From: Candidatus Melainabacteria bacterium
GTDB lineage: Bacteria > Cyanobacteriota > Vampirovibrionia > 2-02-FULL-35-15
Length of the DNA: 64,000 bases
Direction of reading: 5' to 3'
Assembly: GCA_016193285.1 (NCBI GenBank)
Contig: JACPSL010000038.1
Location: 92,116-156,115, forward strand
Shown: in pieces, positions 1 to 8,513 of the stretch
How the letters are laid out: each line of letters opens with the position of its first letter
How positions within the stretch are numbered: the first letter of the stretch is position 1
Notes under the pieces: generated by a model
What the model saw: only the letters and a program-made list of their open reading frames with translations
Told to the model about the DNA's origin: nothing
The model's database searches: none
Translations under genes and position numbers: made by a program

Positions 1-328
1 GAACATAGCCACGTTCTGGCGCAACAACATGACAAATGCCGTTGTTGCCAATATCAAATATTTTTACATTATGTTTTTTAGCCCAGTCTCTCAGGACTTT
101 AGCTTGAATTGCTGTATCTGTATCTTTAGCTGGTGAGACATGATCATTAATTGCGATGATTCTTTTTGGGTTATATAATTTCCCACTAAAATTTTCATCA
201 ATTTCTATAGCTCCTTGTGGAGTTGTAATTTCATGAGCAACAATTTGGTCCATAAAAACCAGATAATTATCTCCTAGTAGCTTTTCTACAATATGTGAAT
301 CCCAAACTTTCTCAAATACTGATTTCAT
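1..328 (-). CDS. leuC: 3-isopropylmalate dehydratase large subunit, N-terminal part (cut by window edge)
   Basis: Only the first 109 codons are present; the gene runs off the left edge. The ATG is at 328. The protein begins like the large subunit of isopropylmalate isomerase, an aconitase-fold enzyme of leucine biosynthesis: the block 'VFMDQIVAHEITTPQGA' lies at about residues 24-40, 'NDHVSP' at 61-66, and 'HVVAPERGY' at the cut. The cysteines that bind the 4Fe-4S cluster would lie further downstream and cannot be seen. It is divergent from the patatin gene, with about 70 nt between them. Homoaconitase and archaeal-type LeuC share these motifs, so the exact substrate is inferred from the family. 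Confidence 0.85.
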   Translation of the reverse strand, partial: MKSVFEKVWDSHIVEKLLGDNYLVFMDQIVAHEITTPQGAIEIDENFSGKLYNPKRIIAINDHVSPAKDTDTAIQAKVLRDWAKKHNVKIFDIGNNGICHVVAPERGYV

Positions 329-400
329 TTTTTATTATCTTCAATTAAATTATAACCTAATGTAAGATATAAGTGGATTCATTTTGGGTAAGGATCTACT

Positions 401-1627
401 ATGACTCCTAATAAAAAAATTGCATTGGTTTTATCAGGTGGTGCTGCACGTGGTGCATATGAGGTAGGTGTATTGAAAGCTCTTTTGCCTGAGATCCAAA
501 AAATTGGTGGCTTTAAAATTATTTGTGGAACTAGCGTAGGTTCTGTTAATGCTTGTTTTTTAAGTTCATTGGTTCACTTACCTGTTGAACAAATTGTGGA
601 AGGATTAGAACACTATTGGTTAACTTTAAAAAGAGATCATGTTTTTCTGGAAAACTGGGCTCATGTTGGTTTGAGATCTTTTCTAGGATCTCTTAGATTA
701 GGTACTCAAGACTTTCAAGGACTACTTGACAATTCACCATTAAAAAGGATTTTAGATAACGAGATCAATTGGGATCAAATCAGGAAGAACATTACAGATG
801 AATTAATATATGCTCTGACAGTTACAGCAACATCTGTAACGAGCGGGCGATCAGTAGTGTTTTATGAATCACACGATCTAAACTGTATAAATGTGATATC
901 TACAGCTTCCCACACAAGATTTGTCCCTGACCAAATTACATCCACACATGCGCTAGCTTCTACCTCAATTCCAATATTTTTTAAATCAGAGTTTATAAAG
1001 TTTAAAGATCACAGTATTGAGCATGAGGACTGGTTTTGTGATGGTGGCGTTAGACAAAACACTCCTTTATCACCAGCACTTATCTTAGGAGCAGATGCTT
1101 TGGTTATTATAGGAATGCATTTTACAGAAGAAAAATTTAGCACTGATACTGAAAAGCCTGGACTACTTCAAAATGTTGGTAAATTATTAAATGCACTTTT
1201 TCTTGATCATATAAGATTTGACACTCAAAGACTAAACATGGTAAATGAAATTTTAGAAGCAATTGATGATCCATTACTTCTTCAAAGAATAAATGAACAA
1301 AGGATGAAAAGAGGTTCTAAACCATGGAAAATTATTCCTGATTTGTTTGTAACACCAAGTAAACCAATGAGTGAAATAGCAGAAGAAATCTGGGACAAGT
1401 ATCCAGACACAAGAAAAAATTTTCGTACACTTGACTGGCTTTTTAAACTTGGAAATTTAAAAGGACATTTACGAGGTGACTTGTTAAGTTATTTCTTTTT
1501 TAATCCTTATTATGCAAAAGCACTTATTGATTTAGGTTATAAAGATGGATTAGAAAAGATAAATTCTACAATTTGGGATCAAAAATTAAAAAAGAATATA
1601 AGAATAATCGATAGACTACTTATTTAA
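401..1627 (+). CDS. Patatin-like phospholipase family protein
   Basis: A 408-residue serine lipase/acyl hydrolase. The N-terminus carries the patatin oxyanion motif 'SGGAARGAYEVGVL' (residues 12-25) and the nucleophile elbow 'GTSVG' with Ser45. The second catalytic residue is Asp214 in 'DGG'. No signal peptide or membrane segment is visible, so it probably acts in the cytoplasm or at the inner membrane face on phospholipid or acyl-ester substrates. The start ATG is preceded by an 'AAGGA' ribosome site. Its 3' end overlaps the convergent outer-membrane protein gene by 8 bp. The family is certain; the substrate is unknown. Confidence 0.9.
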   Translation: MTPNKKIALVLSGGAARGAYEVGVLKALLPEIQKIGGFKIICGTSVGSVNACFLSSLVHLPVEQIVEGLEHYWLTLKRDHVFLENWAHVGLRSFLGSLRLGTQDFQGLLDNSPLKRILDNEINWDQIRKNITDELIYALTVTATSVTSGRSVVFYESHDLNCINVISTASHTRFVPDQITSTHALASTSIPIFFKSEFIKFKDHSIEHEDWFCDGGVRQNTPLSPALILGADALVIIGMHFTEEKFSTDTEKPGLLQNVGKLLNALFLDHIRFDTQRLNMVNEILEAIDDPLLLQRINEQRMKRGSKPWKIIPDLFVTPSKPMSEIAEEIWDKYPDTRKNFRTLDWLFKLGNLKGHLRGDLLSYFFFNPYYAKALIDLGYKDGLEKINSTIWDQKLKKNIRIIDRLLI

Positions 1628-2678
1628 TTTTTGCTGCAATATTAAATCCAAAATGTAAGTTATTAGATGGCCCGCCTACTATAAATTGGCCAAAAGTAGA
1701 ATACGGTACATTAGAAATCCCAATAGTCCAGACATGCGTTTCAAGTTTTGATAAAATCTGCAAACCAAATGCCCATCCATTTTTTACTTCTCTATAACCA
1801 CTTAACACTGGTGTATATTCTCCAAATATGGAAAGCTTGTTAGGCCATATTTGTAATGCAGCACCAATAGGTAGTGCAAATGTTCCACTGCTTCTTTTAT
1901 ATCCTCTGCTTTTTGGATCAGTAAAAGTAAAAAATGATGCTGATAAAGAATTTGCCATTCCAATTGTTGCAGATTTATCTGCCCAAGTAGGTGCTACATA
2001 AACTTTCATCCAGCTTGGAATAATTACTTTAGATATAATTGGCTGTACATAAAAGTCAATTGAGTTTTGAATGTTGTCGTTTTGGAATCCACTGGATAAA
2101 GTTAATCCAAATGGTGCTCCTTCACCAAAGTTTCTGGCTTCTTTAAAAATTTGATACTTTAAACCAAACTCAGAAGCATCAGTTAAGCTGGATCTAAATG
2201 CATGTGCTTCAATATTGTTTGTAATTCCATAATAAAGTCCAATACTGGCGCGGGCAAAAGTATCTAATCCATATAAATCATTTGCAGTGCTTTCATCAAT
2301 TGGCCCTGTAAACCTGTGAGTAAAATCAAATGCAAAACCATTTCTTTGTAAAAGATTATCGGTAGGAATGTTATAAAGTCTTGGACCAACAGTTGTTGTA
2401 GCAGGACCACGTGCATATTTTTTCTTTTTTACTTTTCCTTGTAAACTAGTATCCTGTGAAATTTCTTGTTCTACATTTGCTTCTTCAATTGGCACATCTA
2501 ATGTATATTCCTTGCCTTCAATTTTGACCTTTATAGTTTTATTTTGTTTATCATAATTAAGAACTTTTGGTTCTTCGGCATAAGCTATGTTTATTGAAGG
2601 TGCAAAAAAGATAGTAAGGAAAAACAAGATTCCAACAAAGTAATTTCTCAAGCAAAAATTATTGTTTAACACAATCAT
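1620..2678 (-). CDS. DUF5777-like outer-membrane beta-barrel protein
   Basis: A 352-residue exported protein. Residues 1-34 form a signal peptide ending near 'NIAYAEE'. A short charged linker with a 'KVKKKKYARG' stretch follows. After that comes a region of alternating hydrophobic strands with 'NGFAFDFTHRF' and 'DLYGLDTFARASIGLYYGI', which I recognise as the pattern of the DUF5777 beta-barrel family. The C-terminus ends in a strand-like 'LHFGFNIAAKIK'. It probably sits in the outer membrane; the function is unknown. It is transcribed towards the patatin gene and overlaps its end. The family assignment comes from motif memory and is moderately secure. Confidence 0.7.
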   Translation of the reverse strand: MIVLNNNFCLRNYFVGILFFLTIFFAPSINIAYAEEPKVLNYDKQNKTIKVKIEGKEYTLDVPIEEANVEQEISQDTSLQGKVKKKKYARGPATTTVGPRLYNIPTDNLLQRNGFAFDFTHRFTGPIDESTANDLYGLDTFARASIGLYYGITNNIEAHAFRSSLTDASEFGLKYQIFKEARNFGEGAPFGLTLSSGFQNDNIQNSIDFYVQPIISKVIIPSWMKVYVAPTWADKSATIGMANSLSASFFTFTDPKSRGYKRSSGTFALPIGAALQIWPNKLSIFGEYTPVLSGYREVKNGWAFGLQILSKLETHVWTIGISNVPYSTFGQFIVGGPSNNLHFGFNIAAKIK

Positions 2679-2740
2679 TAATTTAACACAGTTGTTAATG
2701 AAACAAATATTAGTTATAATGTTTCTACATGTTTTGCTAA

Positions 2741-3428
2741 TTGTTATATTTAAGATTCAATCTTTTGGCTGAGGCATTATTAGATGAAGCACAACTTACT
2801 ACGAAATCCTTAGACCATCATGGTTTAGTAGCAGCTACATGTAGAGAATTAGGAATAGTTGAAATTATTGATAAAGAAATTAAACGAGATGTAAGAGAAA
2901 AACTTACTACTGGTGAATGTGTTCTTGCGATGATAAACTTGGTAGAACTTTAGATAAACTTTATGAAACAGGTTGTGACAGTTTGTTTTCTAAGATTGCA
3001 TTTCACTGGTCAGAAATATTTAAAGTGAACAAGAAGTTTCAACATTTAGATACTACCGTCATGAGTGTAAGTGGAGAGTATGAAAATGAAGATGGAGGAC
3101 AAGAAGTATTAATAACATATGGAAGACCTAAAGATGGAGTACAAAACTCAAAACAATATTTAATTTCATTGCTTGTTTTAAACGATGGCGGCATACCACT
3201 CTTGGCAAGGAGTTGACCTGGTAATAAATCAGACCAAACTCATTTTAGAGAAGTACTTAAAAATCTAAAGAAAGAGATAAAACTTAATCAAGAGGAGATT
3301 TACTATGTAGCAGATTCAGCTCTTTATTCAGAAATAAATGTAAAAGAGATAAATAAGGCTGATGTTAAGTTCATAACTCACGTTCCAGCAAGAATAAAAG
3401 AAGTAGAAATCCTAAAATCTATTTCTAT
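2741..3428 (+). pseudogene. Degenerate IS1634-family (DDE) transposase
   Basis: Pieces of one transposase appear in order but are broken. The N-terminus ('SLDHHGLVAATCREL') runs to 'GECVLAMI', then the frame changes abruptly to 'LGRTLDKLYETGCDSLFSKI', so about 40 family residues between these blocks are missing. The second piece runs to 'GIPLLARS', where a TGA replaces the tryptophan expected before 'PGNKSDQTHF'. The reading frame then continues with 'YYVADSALYSE', a typical DDE-region motif, and stops matching near 3425. No terminal inverted repeats were identified. It is a dead insertion sequence, truncated at the 3' side next to a chromosomal gene. Confidence 0.8.
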
Positions 3429-3920
3429 TCACGCTCTGTTTTTATACTCAAGTACAACACTATAAAATTTATCCAATTCACCCTGATCTAGTTCAAGTGC
3501 CTTACTTAAAATGTCAGTAAGTATTTTTTTAATTGCTAAAAAATAATCTTTATTTAACATAGCTCCACTAACATGATCTGGACTAGTTTCTAACACAATG
3601 CGAACAACCCCTTTAAGATCATTTACTCCTCTTATTGTTTTATTAATTCCTGTTCCAAGAATTGATTCAAGGGCATGGTAAAAGCTGAAGGCCAGATTAT
3701 ATCTTGCACAGTCTTTAAATAGTTGATCTGGATCTACTCTTTCCCAAGCTGGAGGTTGAGGAGTAACACAATTTCTTACCTCAATGTCATCACCAGCTAA
3801 TGAAGACTCAGTAACTTTTCTAAGTTCATTTGGATCAACAACTTCAGCTACGTTAGGATAGTGGCTCTGTATAGCTTGTAAAAATTGATTAACTTTTTCT
3901 AGTCTAACTGTAAGTGACAT
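3429..3920 (-). CDS. Hypothetical protein, 163 aa
   Basis: The start was placed at ATG 3920, which has an 'AAAGGA' ribosome site about 6 nt upstream. The longer open frame above it only shadows the CPBP gene. The protein ('MSLTVRLEKVNQFLQ...') is soluble and mostly helical, with no signal peptide or membrane segment, and contains a proline-rich turn 'CVTPQPPAWERVDPDQLF' in the middle. I do not recognise a family. It follows the CPBP protease gene by 14 nt on the same strand, so the two are probably cotranscribed. Its 3' end abuts the transposase remnant but the protein does not look truncated. Confidence 0.6.
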   Translation of the reverse strand: MSLTVRLEKVNQFLQAIQSHYPNVAEVVDPNELRKVTESSLAGDDIEVRNCVTPQPPAWERVDPDQLFKDCARYNLAFSFYHALESILGTGINKTIRGVNDLKGVVRIVLETSPDHVSGAMLNKDYFLAIKKILTDILSKALELDQGELDKFYSVVLEYKNRA

Positions 3921-3934
3921 TGGAATCCTTTTAA

Positions 3935-4507
3935 TTATAATTTTTTCTTTTTCTTTTGTAAATTCTTTAATAAAACAAGCCCAATAAAATTGTTTACTGC
4001 ATGGGCAGTAATTGGAAGCCAAAGTGAACCAGAAAAAATAAATAACCATCCAAGTAAAAGACCAGAGCAAGTTGCCCAAACAGCATAAAACCAGTATTTC
4101 ATTCCTGGAAGATGTAATAACCCGAAAGCTACGCTGGATAAAATAATTCCAATACTTGGAAGTAATAATCCTCTAAAAAGAATTTCTTCACAGAAGCTTG
4201 ATGTTAAGGATAAAAGTAAAAAATCAATTAACATTAGATCCTTAAAAACAGGAGACAATACTTCATCAAATAATTCTGTAAGTACAGAAAACCTTTTTAT
4301 TTTTCCAGCTAGTTTATAAACCAAATACCCAGCTAATGACAAACACACACCAGTCAAAGCACCTTCTAAGATTACTTTGGTACTAAAGTTGAAATAACGA
4401 ATAGGATTACTTTTTGGTAAAACCCAAATCCAAACTATTGAGATAAGTAAAATAACCATTTGAGGAGTTATGGCTGACCAAAGTACCTTTTCTCTTTTGT
4501 AATTCAT
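3935..4507 (-). CDS. CPBP family intramembrane glutamic endopeptidase (CAAX protease-like)
   Basis: A 190-residue membrane protein with about five or six hydrophobic segments. It carries the three motifs of the CPBP/Abi family: 'CEEILFRG' at about residue 104 (paired glutamates and arginine), 'FGLLHLPG' near 130, and 'HAVNNF' near 164. These residues form the glutamate-histidine active site within the membrane in this family (Rce1-like). The start ATG overlaps the truB stop region by 4 nt, so it is coupled to the nusA-truB operon. Its substrate cannot be deduced; family members process prenylated peptides, bacteriocins or self-immunity partners. Confidence 0.85.
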   Translation of the reverse strand: MNYKREKVLWSAITPQMVILLISIVWIWVLPKSNPIRYFNFSTKVILEGALTGVCLSLAGYLVYKLAGKIKRFSVLTELFDEVLSPVFKDLMLIDFLLLSLTSSFCEEILFRGLLLPSIGIILSSVAFGLLHLPGMKYWFYAVWATCSGLLLGWLFIFSGSLWLPITAHAVNNFIGLVLLKNLQKKKKKL

Positions 4508-5382
4508 TTTTTAATAAATACCTTTTGAGGTTTAATAATACAACCTTTTGTCAATGAACCAATAGCAATCAATTTATTATTGTTATCCAGTAGAGACATT
4601 GCATGCAGTGTTTCTACATTGTTTAATAAATCAACCTTTATTGATTTGCCATGACAAACATCATCAATTTGTTTGGAATTTAAATATATGTGGGGAAAAT
4701 TTAAAACCAACAATGGAGATATGAGATAATTAACCACATTTGAAACATTCACGGATTTTGGGTTTATGCTTTTATTAAATAAAAAACATTTGCCAACCTT
4801 TGTTCTTACAAGACTAGACAATGTAGCGTATGTATTTAATTGTTTTCCTAGATCTCTTGCAAAAGATCGGATGTATGTTCCATTAGAACAATGTATTTTT
4901 AATTTGATTTTATTTTTTACAAATGAAACAATTTCTATTGAATAAATCTCCACCTCTTTTTCTTCAATGTCGTCTAATGTGATTTTTTTTTCTCTTGCAA
5001 GGTCATATGCCCTACACCCATCAATTTTAATAGCAGAATATATAGGCGGCTTTTGTTTTATTTTTCCTATAAAGTTTTTTATTTCTTTAGTAACCATCTC
5101 TAAAGTTGGTATAAAGTCACTTGTTTTTAAAACATTTCCAGTTATGTCATCAGTATCTGTACTTAATCCAAAAGTTACTTCAGCAAGATAAACTTTATCG
5201 TTTGGAAGGAACTTAAAAAGTTTTGTTGCTTCATTTATTCCAATTACTACAACACCGCTAGCAAATGGATCTAGGGTCCCGCTATGACCAATTTTTTTTA
5301 TACTAAGAGACTTACGTAACATTGCAACAACATCATGTGATGTGCAACCAACAGGTTTATTAATATTTAAGAAACCAAAAAC
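4504..5382 (-). CDS. truB: tRNA pseudouridine(55) synthase TruB (start codon uncertain)
   Basis: TruB makes pseudouridine 55 in the T-loop of tRNAs. The catalytic block 'GHSGTLDPFASGV' contains the active-site aspartate, and 'YSAIKIDGCRAYDLARE' and 'NGTYIRSFARDLG' are the later family motifs. The first ATG in frame (5322) would start the protein after the conserved N-terminal strand. The in-frame codons just upstream, 5379 to 5323, encode 'GFLNINKPVGCTSHDVV', the family's normal N-terminus, but there is no ATG, GTG or TTG before the upstream in-frame stop. The start may be a near-cognate codon (for example ATT at 5364), or an indel may hide it. The end at 5382 marks the likely limit of coding sequence. 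It lies directly after rbfA. Confidence 0.85.
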   Translation of the reverse strand, partial: VFGFLNINKPVGCTSHDVVAMLRKSLSIKKIGHSGTLDPFASGVVVIGINEATKLFKFLPNDKVYLAEVTFGLSTDTDDITGNVLKTSDFIPTLEMVTKEIKNFIGKIKQKPPIYSAIKIDGCRAYDLAREKKITLDDIEEKEVEIYSIEIVSFVKNKIKLKIHCSNGTYIRSFARDLGKQLNTYATLSSLVRTKVGKCFLFNKSINPKSVNVSNVVNYLISPLLVLNFPHIYLNSKQIDDVCHGKSIKVDLLNNVETLHAMSLLDNNNKLIAIGSLTKGCIIKPQKVFIKK

Positions 5383-5383
5383 T

Positions 5384-5743
5384 TTAAACCTCTTTCCGTT
5401 TAATCTTTTCTAAAAGCTCTGTAATTTTTTGCCCACGCTCTAATGAATCATCTAACTTAAATATTAGCTCTGGTGCAAATCTTATACCAAGTCTTCTGCA
5501 TATTTCACCTCTTAAAAACCCCCTGGCATTTTCAAGTGCTGCAAGCGTACCTACTTTTTGAGACTCTTCCCCATAGACACTAAAATAAACCTTTACATTA
5601 CGCAGGTCACCAGAAACTTCTACATCAGTAATTGAAATAATTCCACTTAATCTGTCATCTTTAATTTCATTCCTTTGAATAATTTCTGAAAGTTCTCTTT
5701 TAATTTGCTGACTAATACGACGAGGACGATTATATGATTTCAT
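5384..5743 (-). CDS. rbfA: Ribosome-binding factor A
   Basis: A 119-residue KH-like protein that helps mature the 30S subunit. The start is ATG 5743, giving '[18 protein letters not shown]'; this ATG overlaps the infB stop in an ATGA junction. The longer open frame to 5794 would only add infB-overlapping residues. Family features are 'DVEVSGDLRNVKVYFSVYG' in the first strands and 'RLGIRFAPELIFKLDDSLERG' near the C-terminus. It lies in the usual nusA-infB-rbfA-truB order and is almost certainly cotranscribed. Confidence 0.95.
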   Translation of the reverse strand: MKSYNRPRRISQQIKRELSEIIQRNEIKDDRLSGIISITDVEVSGDLRNVKVYFSVYGEESQKVGTLAALENARGFLRGEICRRLGIRFAPELIFKLDDSLERGQKITELLEKIKRKEV

Positions 5744-8199
5744 GACGCAAGCTCCTTGAGGCTTATTCTTTCTTTTTCTATAATGGTCCAGCATTCAATT
5801 AAATCACCTTCTTCAATTTCATTAAACTCTTGAAAAGAAATACCACATTCAAATCCTGCTTGAACTTCACGAGCATCATCCTTAAAGCGTTTTAAGCCGT
5901 CTATTTTACCTTGATATATTAATTTTCCGCCTCTTGTGACCTTTGCAATTTGATTTCTCTGAATCTTTCCCTCAGTTACATATGCACCAGCAATTTTATT
6001 ACCTTTGCCAAAAGTAAATATTTTTCGAACTTCTGCTACTCCAAGTTTAACTTCTTCTTTTTCAGGCTCAAGCAATCCTAGAACTGCTTTCTCTAAATCT
6101 TCTGTAATTTTATAAATAATATCGTAAATCCTAACATCTATACCTTGCTCACTTGCAATCTTTTGAGCATTTACATCAGCAACAACATGAAACCCAATTA
6201 CAATAGAGTTTGTGCTAGCTGCCAAATTAATATCATTCTCAGAAATGTTTCCACTTCCTACATGAACAGGTCTAACTAATACTTCATTTGTTGAAAGTTT
6301 TATAATTTCTTTTGCAACAGCTTCAGCTGAACCCTGCACATCTGCCTTTATAATAATTTTCAACTCATGTACTTGACCTTCTTTTACCTTAGATGAGAAA
6401 TCAACTAGTCCATATGACCCATGTTTTTCTAGTTCTTTCAATTGATTTTGTTGTGCAATTTCTTTTGCTTCTTGGTAAGTTTTACAGACCTGGAAAGTAT
6501 CGCCAGCACGAGGTACATCTGATAAACCAATTACTTCAACTGGCATAGAAGGTGGTGCTTCTTCTACTTCTTTTCCATGATCATCAAACATTGCTCGAAC
6601 ACGCCCTGCAACTTTTCCTGCAACTAAACAATCTCCTTTTTTTAGAGTTCCATTCTGAATCAAAAGATGAGCTATTGAGCCTCTTTCTTTTGAAAGCTCA
6701 GCTTCAATTACTGCACCAACTGCAAGCCGGCCTGGATTTGCTCTAAGTTTGTACGAAAGTTCTGCATCAGCTACAAGAGTAATTTTTGTAAGTAAGTCAT
6801 CTAAATCAATTCTTTTTTTCGCACTAATTCTTGAGCATACTGTTTTACCACCATAGTCTTCAATTAAAAGATCATGTTCTGCTAACTGTCCAAGTACTCG
6901 ATCTGGCTGAGCACCTTCTTTATCAATCTTATTTAATGCAATCACAATAGGTACGCCAGCTGCTTTAGCATGATCAATTGCCTCTATGGTCTGTGGCATA
7001 ACTCCGTCATCTGCAGCAACTACAAGAATTGCAATATCTGTAACTTGGGCTCCTCTTGCCCTCATCGCAGTAAAAGCCTCATGGCCAGGTGTGTCTAGAA
7101 AACTTATCTTACGTTTTTTGTTGTCATAATCTAATACTTCAACTTGATAAGCTCCAATATGTTGTGTAATCCCTCCTGCTTCTTGCTCAGTAATCTTAAA
7201 TTTTGTTTTTCTTATAGCATCAAGCAAAGTAGTTTTACCATGATCAACATGCCCCATGATGGTTACTACTGGTGGTCTTGGTAAAAGATCTTCTTCAGCT
7301 TCAAGCGAAATATCTGGCTGTAAACTTATTTCTTCTTTAGCTTCTTCTTCAGTTATAACTTCATAGCCTAAAGATTTTGCACATTCTATTGCTAGCTCAA
7401 GCTCAATCGTTTGATTAACAGTTTTTATTATTCCACTTGAAAATAAATTTTTTACAACTTCTGTTTCTTGTAAGCATAATTTTTCTGCTAGCTCTTTAAC
7501 TGACAATGCTGAAGTTAAAGTTACAATCAAAGGTTTAGATATAGTTGCAACAGTTTCAGTTTCTTTCTTTTCTTTCTCTTTTTGTTGATGTCCACCCCTT
7601 GTTCCGGATGGTCTTTTAGTTCTTCCCATCATAGAAGGCACCATGGTTGGTTTTGCTACACGGAAAGGTTGAACAGGTAAATTTGGTAACAATGGTTGTT
7701 CTTGTTTTTTAGGTTGGATACGTATTGTTTGTTCTTGTACTTGAGATACTTCTTGTTTTTGAATTATGTTTACACTTGTAGTTTGTGTCTCAGTTGCTTT
7801 TAATTCACTGACTGGTGCTTCTGTTGGTTTTTCTTCAGGTGGTGGAGGCGGCTTAATTCTTCTTACAATTTTTAATTGTTTTTTTACTGGCACAGGTTCT
7901 GGTGGTGGAGCCTGACTTGCAGGCTTTTCTAGTTTTGATTTTTTTTGTTCCTTTAGTTCTTGAATCATTGCTGAAGGGTCTAACTTTAATCCGCTTTCCT
8001 GTAAAGCTAAAACTATTCTTTCTACTAGTTCCTCATCAACTGAGCTTGATGCACTTTTTACAGGATAGCCAAGCTGCTCACATATAGAGATAATTTGTTT
8101 TGCTACATCAGATTGCTTTTGCTTGCGAACTTTTTCGTCAGATTCAGACTTAGTAATAATCCTAGTTAAATCATAAATACGAGGTTTAGTAGTTTTCAT
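5740..8199 (-). CDS. infB: Translation initiation factor IF-2
   Basis: An 819-residue GTPase that loads initiator tRNA on the 30S subunit. Residues 1-80 hold an IF2_N-like helix region, followed by a proline- and lysine-rich linker to about residue 220 and a second IF2_N motif. The G domain begins near 315: '[14 protein letters not shown]' (G1), '[10 protein letters not shown]' (G2), 'DTPGHEAF' (G3, about 368), 'NKID' (G4, about 420) and 'SAK' (G5). Domains II, III and IV follow to the C-terminus. The start ATG overlaps the ylxR stop (ATGA), and its 3' end overlaps rbfA in the same way, so translation is coupled along the operon. Confidence 0.97.
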   Translation of the reverse strand: MKTTKPRIYDLTRIITKSESDEKVRKQKQSDVAKQIISICEQLGYPVKSASSSVDEELVERIVLALQESGLKLDPSAMIQELKEQKKSKLEKPASQAPPPEPVPVKKQLKIVRRIKPPPPPEEKPTEAPVSELKATETQTTSVNIIQKQEVSQVQEQTIRIQPKKQEQPLLPNLPVQPFRVAKPTMVPSMMGRTKRPSGTRGGHQQKEKEKKETETVATISKPLIVTLTSALSVKELAEKLCLQETEVVKNLFSSGIIKTVNQTIELELAIECAKSLGYEVITEEEAKEEISLQPDISLEAEEDLLPRPPVVTIMGHVDHGKTTLLDAIRKTKFKITEQEAGGITQHIGAYQVEVLDYDNKKRKISFLDTPGHEAFTAMRARGAQVTDIAILVVAADDGVMPQTIEAIDHAKAAGVPIVIALNKIDKEGAQPDRVLGQLAEHDLLIEDYGGKTVCSRISAKKRIDLDDLLTKITLVADAELSYKLRANPGRLAVGAVIEAELSKERGSIAHLLIQNGTLKKGDCLVAGKVAGRVRAMFDDHGKEVEEAPPSMPVEVIGLSDVPRAGDTFQVCKTYQEAKEIAQQNQLKELEKHGSYGLVDFSSKVKEGQVHELKIIIKADVQGSAEAVAKEIIKLSTNEVLVRPVHVGSGNISENDINLAASTNSIVIGFHVVADVNAQKIASEQGIDVRIYDIIYKITEDLEKAVLGLLEPEKEEVKLGVAEVRKIFTFGKGNKIAGAYVTEGKIQRNQIAKVTRGGKLIYQGKIDGLKRFKDDAREVQAGFECGISFQEFNEIEEGDLIECWTIIEKERISLKELAS

Positions 8200-8513
8200 A
8201 CTGCCACCTCATTTCTTAGGTTTTGAGGTTGAGGGAAGTTTAAAAGCTGATTAATGATTGTTGATAACTTGGAAGCTGGGACTTTAAGCATTTTTTGAAG
8301 TTTTTTTTCTTTAATTGCTTTATTAACACAGTCTGAATTTTTACATAAATATATTGATCTGCCAAGTTGATATTTGTTTGGGTTTAAAATAATTTGTTCA
8401 AGGCCAGATCCCAAATCATGAATCTTAGTCAGACGAATAAGGTCACTCTGTGTACTTTGCTTGCGACAAGTAATGCATTGCCTAATTAGATTTTTGTGAT
8501 TCTGGTTCTTGAT
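8196..8513 (-). CDS. ylxR: YlxR/DUF448 family protein (near-cognate start suspected)
   Basis: A small RNA-binding type protein found between nusA and infB in many bacteria. The body is clear: 'GRSIYLCKNSDCVNKAIKEKKL' spans the second half of the domain (shown here only in part as 'GRSIYLCKNSDC'). The first standard start in frame (TTG 8414) would omit the conserved 'RQCITCRKQ' strand encoded just upstream (8483-8457). No ATG, GTG or TTG exists between that motif and the in-frame stop. An AAGGAG ribosome site lies 7 nt before an in-frame ATC at 8513, and an ATT at 8486 overlaps the nusA stop as ATTAG. I show the longest supported extent. Confidence 0.75.
   Translation of the reverse strand: MKNQNHKNLIRQCITCRKQSTQSDLIRLTKIHDLGSGLEQIILNPNKYQLGRSIYLCKNSDCVNKAIKEKKLQKMLKVPASKLSTIINQLLNFPQPQNLRNEVAV

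Noticed and set aside
3190..3230. TGA at a Trp position as a sign of a recoded genetic code
   Set aside because: TGA is used as a genuine stop in mnmE, purA, asd, infB and other genes here, and the element is broken elsewhere, so the TGA is a decay mutation.
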